Positions 7,277 to 17,966 of a stretch of DNA of 64,000 nt are shown here, one piece after another (within the stretch, counting starts at the first letter, position 1; every line of letters begins with the position of its first letter). Source of the DNA: Roseomonas sp. CECT 9278 (GTDB lineage Bacteria; Pseudomonadota; Alphaproteobacteria; Acetobacterales; Acetobacteraceae). The DNA lies in assembly GCF_918698155.1 (NCBI RefSeq), contig NZ_CAKKLX010000013.1, forward strand, positions 56,192 through 120,191, written 5' to 3'. The notes beneath the pieces are model-generated. The model did not search any database and was not told where the DNA came from. It saw only the letters and a list, made by a program, of their open reading frames with translations. Made by a program: the position numbers and the translations under genes.

Positions 7277-8260
7277 CTACAGGCCGCGCTCGGACTTCGT
7301 CGCCGCCAGGTCGTCCTCGATGAAGGCCTGCACCAGGTCCTCCAGCGATTCCTGTTCCACGAAGCCCAGGCGGCGCGCGCGGGTGGCGGCGAAGGCAGCG
7401 GGCCAGCCGGCGACGATGTCGAAGACCTCGCGGTCGAAGGCGAAGCCGACCTTCTCGCGCGCGGCGTGGCCGGCGACGGTCTCCAGCGCCTCCAGCATCT
7501 TCGCCACGGTGGCGCTGCGCCCCGGCGGGTTGATGCCGCGGTCCACGCCCATGCCCGCGGTGTCCATGGTGGCGGCGTGCAGGAACCATTCCATGGCGCT
7601 GCGCGGGGAGCATATCCAGACCGCGAATTCCGGCGGCACCGGGCAGTCGGTGGACAGGCCCAGCAGCGGTTCGCGCACCACCGCCGAGACGAAGGACGAC
7701 GCCGCCTTGTTGGGCCGGCCGGGGCGCACCATCACGGTGGGCAGGCGCAGGCTGAGCGCATCCATGAAGCCCTTGCGCGTGGCGTCCTGCAGCAGCAATT
7801 CGCCGATCGCCTTCTGCGCGCCGTAGGAATTGGTCGGCACCTGGCGCCCGTCATCGGGCACCACCGCCTCCTGCCCGCCGCCGAACGAGGCGACGGAGGA
7901 GGTGAAGACCACCCGCGGCGCCGTGCCGAGCCTGCGGCACGCCGCCACCACCGCCAGCGTGCCATGCAGGTTGACCTTCATGCCGAGGTCGTAGTCGGCC
8001 TCGGCCGCGGCGCTGACCACGGCGGCCAGGTGGAAGACCACCTCGGTGCCCGGCGGGATGGCTTCGGCCACCGCTTCGGGGTCGGCCACGTCGCCGCCCA
8101 GGCAGCGCAGCGGAAAGGGCGCGGCGAAGGCAGCCGGCGCGTGCAGGTCGAACAGCGTGAGGCCGGTGATGGCGCGGCCGCCCAGCGTGCCGTCGGCCGC
8201 CAGCCGCGCCGCCAGCTTGCGCCCCAGGAACCCGCCGCCGCCCAGGATGGTGATCTTCAT
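7277..8260 (-). CDS. denD: D-erythronate dehydrogenase-like NAD-dependent epimerase/dehydratase
   Basis: A 327-residue extended short-chain dehydrogenase. The NAD-binding glycine motif is GGGGFLGRKL at residues 7-16. The catalytic residues are Ser in FTSSVASFGGG and YGAQK (Tyr-Lys). The stretches AVVSAAAEADYDLGMKVNLHGT and GFMDALSLRLPTVMVRPGRPN match the DenD type, which oxidises D-erythronate at C2 for four-carbon sugar-acid catabolism. The usual partners (a four-carbon acid kinase and decarboxylase, OtnK/OtnC type) are absent from the window, so the exact substrate is inferred. The start is 65 bases from the divergent dpaL start, leaving a small shared promoter region. Confidence 0.8.
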   Translation of the reverse strand: MKITILGGGGFLGRKLAARLAADGTLGGRAITGLTLFDLHAPAAFAAPFPLRCLGGDVADPEAVAEAIPPGTEVVFHLAAVVSAAAEADYDLGMKVNLHGTLAVVAACRRLGTAPRVVFTSSVASFGGGQEAVVPDDGRQVPTNSYGAQKAIGELLLQDATRKGFMDALSLRLPTVMVRPGRPNKAASSFVSAVVREPLLGLSTDCPVPPEFAVWICSPRSAMEWFLHAATMDTAGMGVDRGINPPGRSATVAKMLEALETVAGHAAREKVGFAFDREVFDIVAGWPAAFAATRARRLGFVEQESLEDLVQAFIEDDLAATKSERGL

Positions 8261-8325
8261 GCCGTCAACCCCGCTGATCCTGCCCAGGTTTGGCGTGCGG
8301 CGCGGCGCGGCGCAATATCCGCCGC

Positions 8326-9501
8326 ATGATCCCGAACGCGCCCTTCCGTTTCATGGTCAACCGCCATCACGGCACGCCCGGCGTGGTGGTGCTGACCGAG
8401 GGCGGGTTCCGCCGCGCCAGGGCCGAGATCGCGTCCTGGACCGGCTATGCGCCAACACCGCTGGTCGACCTGGCGGATGTCGCGGCCGCCGCGCGCGTCG
8501 CCAGCGTTCGCTACAAGGACGAGGCATCGCGCTTCGGCCTCGGGTCTTTCAAGGCGCTGGGCGGCGCCTATGCGGTGATGCGGCTGTTGCAGGCGGAGCT
8601 GGCGCGGCGCGGCGTGGCGAATGCCGCGACCGCCGCTGACCTGACGGACGGCACCCACAAGGAGGCGACGCGCGCCATCACCGTGACCTGCGCGACCGAC
8701 GGCAATCACGGCCGCTCCGTCGCCTGGGGCGCGCAGCGTTTCGGCGCCGCCTGCGTCATCTTCGTGCACGAGACGGTCAGCCAGGGAAGGCGCGACGCCA
8801 TCGCGCGCTACGGCGCGACCATCCGCGTGGTGCCCGGCAATTACGACGACGCGGTGCGCGAGGCGCAGGCGCAGGCCGATGCGCTGGGCTGGTTCGTGGT
8901 CAGCGACACGTCCTACCCCGGCTATACCGAAGTGCCGCGCGACGTCATGCAGGGCTACCGCGTCATGGCCGACGAAGCCGCCGACCAGATGGGCGCGGCG
9001 CCGACGCATGTGTTCATCCAGGGCGGCGTGGGCGGCGTGGCGGCGGCGGTGGCGGCGCAGATGCGCGCGCGCTTCGGCGCCGGCCCGCGGGTGATCGTGG
9101 CGGAACCCGACAAGGCGGCCTGCCTGCTGGCGAGTGCGGAGGCCGGCGCGCCGGTCACCGTGCCGGGCGACCTCGATACGCTGATGGCGGGGCTCGCCTG
9201 CGGGGAACCGTCCCTGCTGGCCTGGCAGGAGCTGGAACGCAGCGCCTTCGCCTTCTGTTGCGTCACCGACGACAGCGCCGTGGCCTGCATGAAGGCGCTG
9301 GCGGCGCGCCAGCCGCCGGTGGTGGCGGGCGAAAGCGCGGTGGCCGGCCTGGCGGCGCTGCTGCTGGCCGCCAGCGAGCCCTTCGCACGCGCGGCATTGG
9401 GGCTGGACGACACCAGCCGCGTGCTGCTGTTCTGCACCGAGGGCGCGACCGATCCGGAGGTCTATGCGCGCCTTGTCGGGCAAGCCCCTTCATCGAACTG
9501 A
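8326..9501 (+). CDS. dpaL: Diaminopropionate ammonia-lyase
   Basis: A 391-residue fold-type II PLP enzyme that converts 2,3-diaminopropionate to pyruvate and two ammonia. The PLP lysine is Lys76 in SRFGLGSFKALGGAYAV, the diagnostic sequence of this family. The phosphate and cofactor loop TDGNHGRSVAWGA follows at about 124-136. VIFVHETVSQGRRDAI and the C-terminal GESAVAGLAALL are also typical. Length matches the family. The downstream ATG is used because the earlier in-frame codons overlap the divergent gene's upstream region. It sits just before the ugp operon; release of ammonia and pyruvate would feed central metabolism, but there is no mechanistic link to Ugp. Confidence 0.93.
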   Translation: MIPNAPFRFMVNRHHGTPGVVVLTEGGFRRARAEIASWTGYAPTPLVDLADVAAAARVASVRYKDEASRFGLGSFKALGGAYAVMRLLQAELARRGVANAATAADLTDGTHKEATRAITVTCATDGNHGRSVAWGAQRFGAACVIFVHETVSQGRRDAIARYGATIRVVPGNYDDAVREAQAQADALGWFVVSDTSYPGYTEVPRDVMQGYRVMADEAADQMGAAPTHVFIQGGVGGVAAAVAAQMRARFGAGPRVIVAEPDKAACLLASAEAGAPVTVPGDLDTLMAGLACGEPSLLAWQELERSAFAFCCVTDDSAVACMKALAARQPPVVAGESAVAGLAALLLAASEPFARAALGLDDTSRVLLFCTEGATDPEVYARLVGQAPSSN

Positions 9502-9573
9502 CTTTTTTCTGTAATCTCTCGGTAAAGGCGCAGGGCTAAGCCGCCGCGTCGCACAACGGGAGAGGACGACACC

Positions 9574-10923
9574 ATGGACCGTCGTACATTGCTGACCGGG
9601 GCCGCCGCCCTGGCGGTCGCCACGCCCGCGCTGGGCCAGACGCAGCCGATCGACATCCAGTTCTGGCATGGCCTGGCGCAGCCGCTGGGCGGCATGCTCG
9701 AGAAGCGCGCCACCGACTTCAACGCCACCCAGACCAAGTATCGCGTGGTGCCGACCTTCCGCGGCTCCTACCCGGAGACCATGGTCGCCGCCATCGCCGC
9801 CTTCCGCGCCAACAACGCGCCGCATGTCGTGCAGATGTTCGAAGTGGGCACCGGCACCATGATGGGTGCCGGCCGCGCAGTGAAGCCGGTGCACGAATTG
9901 CTGGCCGAGACCGGCGTGCAGATCGACTTCGACGACTACCTGCCTGGCGTGCGCGGCTACTACAGCCTGTCGGACGGGCGGATGATGTCGATGCCGTTCA
10001 ACAGCTCGACCACCGTGGTGTGGTACAACAAGGACGCGGTCCGCCGCGCCGGCGGCGACCCCGAGAAGTTCCCCGAGACCTGGCAGGGCGTGGCCGACCT
10101 GCTGCCGCGCCTGAAGGCGAATGGCGGCACCGCCGTGCCGATGTCCACCGCCTGGCTGACCTGGGGTCAGATCGAGAATTTCTCCGCCATCCACGACGTG
10201 CCGCTGGCGACGCTGGCGAACGGCTTCGGCGGCCTGGGCGCCGAGCTGCGGATCGCCAACCCGCTGGTGCAGCGCCACATGGAGGCGCTGGCCCAGTGGC
10301 AGAAGGACGGGCTGTACCGCTACGGCGGGCGCAACAATGCCGGCGAGCCCGCCTTCCCGAATGGCGAGGCGGCGATCATGTTCACCTCCTCCGGCTTCCG
10401 CGCGCGCGTGCAGCGCGAGGCGCGCTTCAACTGGGGCGTGGCGATGCTGCCCTACTACGAGGGCACGCCGCGCGCGCCGATCAACTCCATCATCGGCGGC
10501 GCGTCGCTGTGGGTGATGAACAAGGGTCCGGCCGCCGGCGGCGGGCGTTCGCGCGGCGAATTCGAAGGGGTGGCCGAGTTCTTCAAATACCTGTCGAACC
10601 CCGAGGTCGATGCGCAGTGGCACATGGACACCGGCTACGTGCCGGTGCGCCGCGCCTCCTATGCCATCGCGAAGGATCGCGGCTTCTACCGTGAGAATCC
10701 CGGCGCCGACATCCCGATCGAGCAGCTGCTGCGCGGCGGCGGCACGCTGACCGACAACAGCCGCGGGATCAGGCTCGGCGGCTTCGTCGAGATCCGCACC
10801 ATCATGGAAGAAGAGCTGGAGCGCGCCTTCCAGGGCCAGCAGACCGCCGCCCAGGCGCTGGCGAACGCGACCACGCGCGGCAATGTCGTGCTGCGGAACT
10901 TCGAACGCGCGAATCGCGGCTGA
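9574..10923 (+). CDS. ugpB: sn-glycerol-3-phosphate ABC transporter binding protein
   Basis: A 449-residue periplasmic binding protein, first gene of a four-gene importer. The signal peptide [22 protein letters not shown] has a twin-arginine-like start. The mature part has UgpB features: [52 protein letters not shown] and [10 protein letters not shown]. UgpB binds glycerol-3-phosphate and glycerophosphodiesters. A strong GGGAGAGGA ribosome site precedes the ATG. Upstream (9500-9530) is the only T-rich stretch nearby (ACTTTTTTCTGTAATC), a plausible promoter area. No glycerophosphodiesterase (ugpQ) or pho box is obvious. Confidence 0.93.
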   Translation: MDRRTLLTGAAALAVATPALGQTQPIDIQFWHGLAQPLGGMLEKRATDFNATQTKYRVVPTFRGSYPETMVAAIAAFRANNAPHVVQMFEVGTGTMMGAGRAVKPVHELLAETGVQIDFDDYLPGVRGYYSLSDGRMMSMPFNSSTTVVWYNKDAVRRAGGDPEKFPETWQGVADLLPRLKANGGTAVPMSTAWLTWGQIENFSAIHDVPLATLANGFGGLGAELRIANPLVQRHMEALAQWQKDGLYRYGGRNNAGEPAFPNGEAAIMFTSSGFRARVQREARFNWGVAMLPYYEGTPRAPINSIIGGASLWVMNKGPAAGGGRSRGEFEGVAEFFKYLSNPEVDAQWHMDTGYVPVRRASYAIAKDRGFYRENPGADIPIEQLLRGGGTLTDNSRGIRLGGFVEIRTIMEEELERAFQGQQTAAQALANATTRGNVVLRNFERANRG

Positions 10924-10951
10924 ACCACGACACGACGCCGCGGAGGATGGA

Positions 10952-11833
10952 TTGAGAAAGAAGGTCATCTTCCGCGGCGTCGCGCTGCCCTACCTGCTGC
11001 TGGCGCCGCAGTTGCTCATCACGCTGGTCTTCTTCTTCTGGCCGGCGGGCATGGCGGTGTGGCAGTCCACGCTGCGCGAGGACGCCTTCGGGCTCAGCAC
11101 CGAATTCGTGGCGTTCGAGAACTTCACCGACCTGTTCGGCGACCCGATCTACCTGAACGCGGCGTGGAACACGGTGGTGTTCTCCTCCGCGGTCACGGCG
11201 CTGGCGCTGGGCTCGGCGCTGTTCCTCGCGGTGCAGGCTGACAAGCACATCCGTGGCGCGGGGTTGTACAAGACGCTGCTGATCTGGCCCTACGCCGTGG
11301 CCCCCGCGCTGGCGGCGGTGCTGTGGCTGTTCATCTTCCATCCGTCCATCGGGCTGGTGGGCAAGGCGCTGGCGGTGGTCGGCGTGGAGTGGGATTTCCG
11401 CCTGAATGGCGGGCAGGCGATGACCATGGTCATCATCGCCGCGGCCTGGAAGCAGGTGTCCTACAACTTCATCTTCTTCCTGGCGGGGCTGCAATCCATC
11501 CCGACCTCGGTGCTGGAAGCCGCCGCCATCGACGGCGCGCGGCCGGTGCGGCGCTTCTGGACGGTGATCTTCCCGCTGCTGTCGCCGACCGCCTTCTTCC
11601 TGCTGGTGGTGAACCTGGTCTACGCCTTCTTCGACACCTTCGGCGTGATCCATGCGCTGACCCGCGGCGGGCCGGGCAATGCGACCGAGACGCTGATCTA
11701 CAAGGTCTATGTCGATGGCGTGCAGAACCTGAATTTCGGATCCTCCGCCGCGCAATCGGTGATCCTGATGGTCATCGTGATCGCGCTGACCGCCGTGCAG
11801 TTCCGCTTCATCGAACGCCGGGTGCACTACTGA
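10952..11833 (+). CDS. ugpA: sn-glycerol-3-phosphate ABC transporter permease UgpA
   Basis: A 293-residue inner-membrane permease with six predicted spans, the first in [20 protein letters not shown]. The EAA loop, which docks on the ATPase, reads [22 protein letters not shown]. The start is set at a TTG codon behind GGAGGA at ideal spacing, giving [14 protein letters not shown], which matches usual UgpA starts. Upstream in-frame ATG codons lie inside ugpB. Its stop overlaps the ugpE start (TGATG), so translation is coupled. Confidence 0.92.
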   Translation: MRKKVIFRGVALPYLLLAPQLLITLVFFFWPAGMAVWQSTLREDAFGLSTEFVAFENFTDLFGDPIYLNAAWNTVVFSSAVTALALGSALFLAVQADKHIRGAGLYKTLLIWPYAVAPALAAVLWLFIFHPSIGLVGKALAVVGVEWDFRLNGGQAMTMVIIAAAWKQVSYNFIFFLAGLQSIPTSVLEAAAIDGARPVRRFWTVIFPLLSPTAFFLLVVNLVYAFFDTFGVIHALTRGGPGNATETLIYKVYVDGVQNLNFGSSAAQSVILMVIVIALTAVQFRFIERRVHY

Positions 11834-12726
11834 TGTCCGCCACCATCGATGTCGAACGCCTGGCCGCGGCATCGCGCCGGCGGCGGATGCGCGGGCGCAT
11901 CCTGACGCATGCCGCGCTGATCCTGGGCGTGATGATCTTCGCGCTGCCCATCTGGATCACGGTGGTGGGGTCCACCCACGACACCGACACGATCGGGCGC
12001 GGCGACGTGCCCCTGCTGCCGGGCAGCGAAGCCGTCGCCAACTACACCCGTGCCTGGGCCGAGGGCGGCGGCGGGCGCAACACCTTCGCGGTGCCGGCCA
12101 GCACCATGCTGCTGAACTCGCTGACCATGGCGCTGGTCATCGCCTGCGGGAAGATCGCGATCTCGCTGCTGTCGGCCTTCGCGGTGGTGTTTTTCGCCTT
12201 CCCGTTCCGGATGTTCTTCTTCTGGATGATCTTCATCACGCTGATGCTGCCGGTCGAGGTGCGGATCATCCCGACCTTCCAGGTGATGACCGACCTGGCG
12301 CTGATCAACACCATGACCGGGCTGACGCTGCCGCTGATCGCCTCCGCCACCGCCACGCTGCTGTTCCGGCAATTCTTCCTGACCATCCCGGATGAATATG
12401 TCGAGGCCGCGAAGGTGGATGGCGCCGGCCCGCTGCGATTCTTCAAGGACGTGGTGCTGCCGCTGTCGGTCACCAGCATGGCGGCGCTGTTCGTCATCCA
12501 GTTCATCTATGGCTGGAACCAGTATCTGTGGCCGCTGCTGATGGTGTCCGACCGCGACCTCGAGACGGTGATCGTCGGCCTGACCAAGATGATCGGCATC
12601 GGCGACGCGCAGAACGAGTGGAACCTCATCATGACCACCGCGGTCTTCGCCCTGCTGCCGCCGGTGCTCGTGGTGGTGCTGATGCAGCGCTGGTTCATCA
12701 AGGGCCTGACCGAGACGGAGAAGTAG
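11833..12726 (+). CDS. ugpE: sn-glycerol-3-phosphate ABC transporter permease UgpE
   Basis: A 297-residue inner-membrane permease, partner of UgpA. It has an N-terminal Arg-rich cytoplasmic segment ([14 protein letters not shown]) and a first span near [20 protein letters not shown]. The EAA loop is [24 protein letters not shown]. The periplasmic loop after span 1 contains [19 protein letters not shown], typical for UgpE. Start ATG and the ugpA stop share one base. The gap to ugpC is four bases. Together the two permeases form the channel for imported glycerol-3-phosphate. Confidence 0.93.
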   Translation: MSATIDVERLAAASRRRRMRGRILTHAALILGVMIFALPIWITVVGSTHDTDTIGRGDVPLLPGSEAVANYTRAWAEGGGGRNTFAVPASTMLLNSLTMALVIACGKIAISLLSAFAVVFFAFPFRMFFFWMIFITLMLPVEVRIIPTFQVMTDLALINTMTGLTLPLIASATATLLFRQFFLTIPDEYVEAAKVDGAGPLRFFKDVVLPLSVTSMAALFVIQFIYGWNQYLWPLLMVSDRDLETVIVGLTKMIGIGDAQNEWNLIMTTAVFALLPPVLVVVLMQRWFIKGLTETEK

Positions 12727-12730
12727 CCGC

Positions 12731-13798
12731 GTGGCGAGCCTCGACATCCAGGGCGTGACCAAGGCCTTCGGCGCGACCCGCGTCCTGCACGGCATCGACC
12801 TCGCCATCCAGGATGGCGAGATGGTGGTGATCGTCGGCGCTTCGGGCTGCGGCAAGTCCACGCTGCTGCGGATCGTCGCGGGGCTGGAGACCGCGTCCAC
12901 CGGCGCCGTGCTGATCGACAAGGTGGACGTCACGCCGCTGGAGCCGGCGGATCGCGACATCGCCATGGTCTTCCAGACCTACGCGCTCTATCCGCACATG
13001 ACGGTCTTCGACAACATGGCCTATGGCCTGAAGATCCGCCGGCTGCCGAAGGCCGAGATCGCCGCGCGCGTGAAGGAAGCCGCCGAGCTGCTGTCGATCG
13101 GGCAGTTGCTGGAACGCAAGCCGCGCCAGCTCTCGGGCGGGCAGCGCCAGCGTGTCGCGATGGGCCGCGCCATCGTGCGCCACCCCAAGCTGTTCCTGTT
13201 CGACGAGCCGCTGTCGAACCTCGATGCCAAGCTGCGCGTGCAGATGCGCGCCGAGATCCGCCGGTTGCAGAAGCGCCTGCGCGTCACGTCATTGTTCGTC
13301 ACGCATGACCAGGTGGAGGCGATGACGCTGGGCGACCGCCTGGTGGTGATGCACGAAGGCCGCGCCGCGCAGATCGGCACGCCGATGGAGGTCTGGGCGC
13401 GCCCGGCCGACACCTACGTGGCGTCCTTCATCGGATCGCCGGCGATGAACTTCCTGCCGGCCACGCTGGCCGAGGGCGGCCACGCCGCGCGCCTGGCCGG
13501 CGGTGCGCTGTGGCGCTTCACCGATGGCGCACGGCCCGGCGGTGATGGCGCCGCCATCACCATCGGCATCCGGCCGGAGCACCTGCTGCCCGGCGGCGTG
13601 GACGGGCTGCCCGTGACGCTGGAACTCGCCGAGCCGCTGGGCTCCGAGACCGTGCTGCACGCGCATCTGGACGACGGCACGCCGATCACCGCGCGGGTGC
13701 CCGGCGCCACCGCGACCGAGGGGCTCTCGCTGGCGCCGGACCTCGCCGCGCTGCATGTCTTCGACGCCACCACCGGCAAGCGGATCGACGCGACCTGA
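12731..13798 (+). CDS. ugpC: sn-glycerol-3-phosphate ABC transporter ATPase UgpC
   Basis: A 355-residue MalK-type ATPase. It has Walker [10 protein letters not shown] at 36-44, Q-loop Gln in [12 protein letters not shown], signature LSGGQ at 134-138, Walker B LFLFDEP at 154-160 and switch His192 in THDQ. After residue 240 comes the TOBE-type regulatory domain with [12 protein letters not shown]. It starts at GTG, four bases after the ugpE stop. It energises the UgpAE channel. In other bacteria the C-terminal domain of UgpC relays phosphate inhibition; whether that holds here is unknown. Confidence 0.94.
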   Translation: MASLDIQGVTKAFGATRVLHGIDLAIQDGEMVVIVGASGCGKSTLLRIVAGLETASTGAVLIDKVDVTPLEPADRDIAMVFQTYALYPHMTVFDNMAYGLKIRRLPKAEIAARVKEAAELLSIGQLLERKPRQLSGGQRQRVAMGRAIVRHPKLFLFDEPLSNLDAKLRVQMRAEIRRLQKRLRVTSLFVTHDQVEAMTLGDRLVVMHEGRAAQIGTPMEVWARPADTYVASFIGSPAMNFLPATLAEGGHAARLAGGALWRFTDGARPGGDGAAITIGIRPEHLLPGGVDGLPVTLELAEPLGSETVLHAHLDDGTPITARVPGATATEGLSLAPDLAALHVFDATTGKRIDAT

Positions 13799-13887
13799 AC
13801 GCGCCGGCCGGCAGGCCCCCGCCCCGGCATTGACCCCACCCGGCGCCGTGGTCACATAGGCCGCAGAAACGCTCGGGAGATTGTCCA

Positions 13888-14865
13888 ATGAACCGTCGCA
13901 GCATCCTCGGCCTCGGTGCCGCCGCCACGCTGTCGCCCTTCGCCGCGCGCGCCCAGGCGCCGGCCTGGCCGAACGGGCCGGGGCGCCTGGTGGTGCCCTT
14001 CGCCGCCGGTGGCCCGACCGACATTCCCGCCCGCCTGCTGGCCGAGGAGATGTCGAAGTTCCTGCCCGCCCGCATGGTGGTCGAGAACCGCACCGGGTCG
14101 GGCGTGGTGGTCGGCACCGACATGGTCGCCAAGGCGGCGAAGGATGGCCAGACGGTGCTCTACACCACCGTGGCGCATGCCTACCTGCCGGGCATGTTCG
14201 AACGCCTGCCCTTCGACCCGGTGGCGGATTTCATCCCGGCCGCCTTCGTCGGGCAGATCCCGATGATCCTGCTGGTCAACAAGGACTTCCCGGCGCGCAC
14301 CCTGCCCGAGCTGCTGGCGCTGCTGCGCGCCAATCCCGGCAAGTACGACTACGCATCGTCGGGCAATGGCGGTGCGGTGCACCTGGGCACGGAATTGCTG
14401 CTGCACATGGCGGGGCGGCTCCAGGTCAACCACATCTCGTTCCGCGGGTCGTCGGCCGCGATGCCCGAGGTGCTGTCCGGCCGCATCCCGATGATCTTCG
14501 ACGTCGCCGCCGGCGCGCTGCCCTATATCCAGCGCGGCGACCTGCGGCCGCTGGCGATCAGCACGCGCACCCGCATGCCCTATGCGCCCGACGTGCCCAC
14601 CGTGATCGAGGGCGGCGTGCCGGATTTCGAATGCTACACCTGGCACATGGCGATGGCGCCGGCGGGCACGCCGATGCCGGTGGTGCAGCAGATCAACGCC
14701 GCCTTCAACCGCGCCCTGGCGGTGCCGGCCGTGCAGGAACGCCTGGGCCAGCTGACCATGAACGTGACCACCGACAGCACGCCCGAGAGCGCCGCGCGCT
14801 TCCTGGCCAGCGAGATGGCGAAGTGGACGCCGGTGATCCGCGCGGCGGGCATCCGCCCGTCCTGA
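13888..14865 (+). CDS. Bug/TTT family solute-binding protein
   Basis: A 325-residue TctC/Bug binding protein. The signal peptide starts MNRRSILGLGAAATLSPFAARAQA with a Tat-like RR motif. Family signatures are GRLVVPFAAGGPTDIPARL, VENRTGSGVVVGTDMVAKA and FRGSSAAMPEVLSGRIPMI. It follows ugpC by about 90 bases on the same strand but is a different transporter type, so it is probably separate. No TctAB membrane genes are near. It ends six bases before the stop of the convergent LivJ-type protein. Confidence 0.92.
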   Translation: MNRRSILGLGAAATLSPFAARAQAPAWPNGPGRLVVPFAAGGPTDIPARLLAEEMSKFLPARMVVENRTGSGVVVGTDMVAKAAKDGQTVLYTTVAHAYLPGMFERLPFDPVADFIPAAFVGQIPMILLVNKDFPARTLPELLALLRANPGKYDYASSGNGGAVHLGTELLLHMAGRLQVNHISFRGSSAAMPEVLSGRIPMIFDVAAGALPYIQRGDLRPLAISTRTRMPYAPDVPTVIEGGVPDFECYTWHMAMAPAGTPMPVVQQINAAFNRALAVPAVQERLGQLTMNVTTDSTPESAARFLASEMAKWTPVIRAAGIRPS

Positions 14866-14871
14866 CCGCGG

Positions 14872-16092
14872 TCAGCCGACGCCCATCCTGCCGCGCGGGC
14901 CGGTGACCGCCGCGTCAGCGGGGAAGATCGTGACCTGCCGCCCGCCCTGCCACTGCATCAGCAGGACGCGCGCGCGGGTGTTCTGGCCGCGCTCGTCGAA
15001 GCGCAGGCCCCAGCCATTGGCGGTGCCGCCATCGGCCACGTCGGTCGCCAGCAGCGCCGAACGCACGCGGTCGCGCTCGGCGCCGCCGGCGCGGTGCAGC
15101 GCCTCCAGGCAGGCCTGCGCGCCGACGAAATTCGACAGCGAATGGCCCGACCGCGGATCGGCGCCGAAGCGCCGCTTGTAGAGGTCGGCGAAGGGCACGG
15201 CGCCGGGCGCGAATTGCTCGTTCACCGCGAATTGCGGCACGTCCACGTTCATCACGCCTTCGAAGGCGGGGCCGATGGCGCGCGCGGTGTCGGACAGCGA
15301 ATACCCGCCGCCGGCGCCCACCACCATGCGCGGCCGCCAGCCGGCTTCCTCCAGCCCGCGGAAGAACAGCAGGATGTCGTTCTGCCGGGCGGCGTGCAGC
15401 ACCACCTCGGCCTGGCCGCCGCGCAGGCGCTGGATCATCGGCGGGAATTCGGCGGCGCGCGCGGCATAGCCGATGCGCTCCACCTGCTGCAGGCCGCGGC
15501 GGCGCAGTTCGGCCTCCTGCGCGGCGGCGACACCCTGGCCGTCCAGCCCGTCCTCGTGCAGCAGGGCGATGCGCAGCGCGCGCGGATCGACACCCCAGGC
15601 CGGCGCCAGGACCAGTTCCAGCGCATCGACCGCGACGGCGCCGTAGTCGGCGGCGCGCGGGCAGGTGCGGAACACGCCGCGCAGCCCGCGCTCGGTGATG
15701 CTGTCCGACAGGGCGCCGAGTTCGAAATACGGGATGCCCTGCACCTCCGCGACCTGCGTCGCGGCAAAGGAGGGCGGAGAGGCATAGGTGCCGAAGATCG
15801 CCGCGACGCGCTCCGTGGTCATCAGCCGGCGCGATTCCGCGGCGGCCTGCGCCTGGTCGGCCGCATCGCCGCGCAGCAGCCGCGCCGGGCGCCCTGCCAC
15901 GCCGCCGGCGGCATTGCGCTCCTCGACCGCGAGTTCGAGGCCGCGGAAGCTCTCGTCCCCCAGCAGCGCCAGCGTGCCGGAGAAGGGAAACAGCGCGCCG
16001 ATCCGCAGCTCGTTCGCCTGCGCGAACGCCGCGCACGGCGCGGTGGCGGCAGCGACCGCCCCCAGCAGCCGGCGGCGACGAATGGCAGGCAT
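14872..16092 (-). CDS. Branched-chain amino acid/amide-type ABC binding protein (LivJ-like), orphan
   Basis: A 406-residue type I periplasmic binding protein. The start [20 protein letters not shown] gives a signal peptide with an RR motif, ending near AFAQA. The mature fold opens with [31 protein letters not shown], the usual first lobe of the LIV/urea/amide-binding group. [22 protein letters not shown] and [10 protein letters not shown] follow. No LivHMGF permease or ATPase genes are present, so it must work with components elsewhere or serve as a sensor. Twenty earlier codons are open but lack a ribosome site. It is divergent from the quinone oxidoreductase gene. Confidence 0.9.
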   Translation of the reverse strand: MPAIRRRRLLGAVAAATAPCAAFAQANELRIGALFPFSGTLALLGDESFRGLELAVEERNAAGGVAGRPARLLRGDAADQAQAAAESRRLMTTERVAAIFGTYASPPSFAATQVAEVQGIPYFELGALSDSITERGLRGVFRTCPRAADYGAVAVDALELVLAPAWGVDPRALRIALLHEDGLDGQGVAAAQEAELRRRGLQQVERIGYAARAAEFPPMIQRLRGGQAEVVLHAARQNDILLFFRGLEEAGWRPRMVVGAGGGYSLSDTARAIGPAFEGVMNVDVPQFAVNEQFAPGAVPFADLYKRRFGADPRSGHSLSNFVGAQACLEALHRAGGAERDRVRSALLATDVADGGTANGWGLRFDERGQNTRARVLLMQWQGGRQVTIFPADAAVTGPRGRMGVG

Positions 16093-16218
16093 GGCGTTTC
16101 CTCCGGCGGGCTGGCCGCGCGCGATGTTCTGCGGGCACGCGCAAGGTTGCAAGATGCCCCGCTTGACGCGTCGCTACCGCAAGGCGAATGGTCCGCCCGC
16201 AACGCAAGGGGACGTGCC

Positions 16219-17226
16219 ATGGCGGAGCTGCCGCAGGAGATGAGCTTCATCGCGCATGGCGCGGGCGGCGGCCCGGAGGTGCTGGTGCCCGCGCGCGGCC
16301 CGCTGCCCGTGCCGCAGCCCGACGAGGTGCTGATCCGCGTGCTGGCCACCGGCGTGAACCGGCCTGATGTCGCGCAGCGCAGCGGGTCCTACCCGCCGCC
16401 GCCCGGCGCCAGCCCGGTGCTCGGGCTGGAATGCGCCGGCGAGGTGGTGGCGACCGGCGCCGCCGTCAGGCGCTACAAGGCCGGCGACCGGGTCTGCGCG
16501 CTGACCAATGGCGGGGCCTATGCCGACTACTGCACGGCCCCCGAGGCGCAGGCGCTGCCCTGGCCGGCTGGCTACGATGCGCTGCGGGCGGCGGCACTGC
16601 CCGAGACGTACTTCACCGTCTGGGCCAACCTGTTCGGGCATGGGCGGCTGGCGGCGGGCGAAACCGTGCTGGTGCATGGCGGCACCTCGGGCATCGGCGT
16701 CACCGCCATCCAGCTCGCCAAGGCCTTCGGCGCACGGGTCTTTGCGACCGCGGGCAGCGCCGCGAAGGTCGAGGCCTGCCTGCGGATCGGCGCCGATGCG
16801 GCGATCGACTACCGCACGCAGGACTTCGCCACCGAGGTGAAGCGCCTGACCGACGGGCGCGGCGTGGACGTGATCCTGGACATGGTCGGGGCGGCATATT
16901 TCGCGCGCAACCTGCGGTCCCTCACGCTCGATGGGCGGCTGGTGATCATCGCCTTCCTGGGCGGCCACGAAGCCGAGAAGGCCGACCTGCGCCCGATCAT
17001 GGTGAAGCGCCTGACCGTCACCGGCAGCACCATGCGCCCGCGCAGCACGGCGCAGAAGGGCGCGATCGCCGCGGCGCTGGAGGCCAAGGTCTGGCCGCTG
17101 CTGGCGCAGGGGCGTTGCGGGCCGGAGATCTTCCGCAGCTTCCCGCTGGCGCAGGCGGCGGATGCACATGCGCTGATGGAAAGCAGCGCGCATATCGGCA
17201 AGATCATGCTGGAGGTGGCCGGCTGA
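16219..17226 (+). CDS. NAD(P)H:quinone oxidoreductase, zinc-free MDR family
   Basis: A 335-residue medium-chain reductase of the quinone oxidoreductase/PIG3 type. The GroES-like N-terminal half contains [20 protein letters not shown] and [16 protein letters not shown]. The Rossmann half has [20 protein letters not shown] for NADPH binding at about 153-172 and [13 protein letters not shown]. The catalytic-zinc cysteines of alcohol dehydrogenases are missing, as expected. It opens a coupled operon: its stop overlaps the SDR start (TGATG). The ATG begins [14 protein letters not shown]; the long open frame upstream is antisense to the binding protein and is not coding. Confidence 0.9.
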   Translation: MAELPQEMSFIAHGAGGGPEVLVPARGPLPVPQPDEVLIRVLATGVNRPDVAQRSGSYPPPPGASPVLGLECAGEVVATGAAVRRYKAGDRVCALTNGGAYADYCTAPEAQALPWPAGYDALRAAALPETYFTVWANLFGHGRLAAGETVLVHGGTSGIGVTAIQLAKAFGARVFATAGSAAKVEACLRIGADAAIDYRTQDFATEVKRLTDGRGVDVILDMVGAAYFARNLRSLTLDGRLVIIAFLGGHEAEKADLRPIMVKRLTVTGSTMRPRSTAQKGAIAAALEAKVWPLLAQGRCGPEIFRSFPLAQAADAHALMESSAHIGKIMLEVAG

Positions 17227-17966
17227 TGTTCGACCTCACTGGCAAGGTGGCGCTGATCACGGGGGCCAATGGCGGCATCCCGCGCGCCACCGCGGCGCTG
17301 TTGCGCAGCCTCGGCGCGCACCTGGTGCTGACGGACCTCGATCGCGGGGCGCTCGATGGCTTTGCCGCATCGCTGCCCGAGGCGCAGACGCGCATCGTCA
17401 CCGCGCAGGTCGACGTGACGCAGCGCGACCAGGTGGACGAGGCGGTCGCGCTGGCGGGCCGCGAATTCGGCGGCATCGACATCCTGGTGACCGGCGCGGG
17501 GCTGTATGTCGAACAGGAGGTCGCCGCCATGTCCGATGACGACTGGCGGCGCACCATCGGCGTCAACCTCGATGGCGTGTTCTACACGACCCGCGCGGCG
17601 ATGCCGCTGCTGCGGCGCGGCGGCAGCGTGGTGAACATCGCCTCGATGGCCGGGCATCGCGGATCGGTGCGGCACGCGCATTACGCCGCCTGCAAGGCCG
17701 CGGTGCTGGGCTTCACGCGCTCGCTGGTGCATGAACTCAGCCCGCGCGGGGTGCGGGCGAATTGCGTCTCGCCCGGCATCATCGCGACAGCGATGACCGA
17801 GGCGGTGATGCGCGACAATGGCGCGGCGCTGCTGGCCGCCACGCCGATGAAGCGCTTCGGCACGCCGGAGGAAGTGGCTTCCGTCATCGCCTTCCTGGCC
17901 TCGGATGCGGCGGGTTTCGTGAATGGCGAGACGATCCACATCAATGGCGGGATCTACATGGACTGA
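17226..17966 (+). CDS. Short-chain dehydrogenase/reductase with altered glycine motif
   Basis: A 246-residue classical SDR. The cofactor loop reads TGANGGIPR at residues 12-20, where the family's TGxxxGIG has Pro in place of the last Gly (residue 19). The other parts are intact: the NIASMAG serine, YAACK catalytic Tyr-Lys and an end FVNGETIHINGG. LTDLDRGALD suggests an Asp that selects NAD. It shares single bases with the genes on both sides (TGATG at each junction), so it is translated in series with the quinone oxidoreductase and a 60-residue membrane protein. The substrate is unknown. Confidence 0.9.
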   Translation: MFDLTGKVALITGANGGIPRATAALLRSLGAHLVLTDLDRGALDGFAASLPEAQTRIVTAQVDVTQRDQVDEAVALAGREFGGIDILVTGAGLYVEQEVAAMSDDDWRRTIGVNLDGVFYTTRAAMPLLRRGGSVVNIASMAGHRGSVRHAHYAACKAAVLGFTRSLVHELSPRGVRANCVSPGIIATAMTEAVMRDNGAALLAATPMKRFGTPEEVASVIAFLASDAAGFVNGETIHINGGIYMD

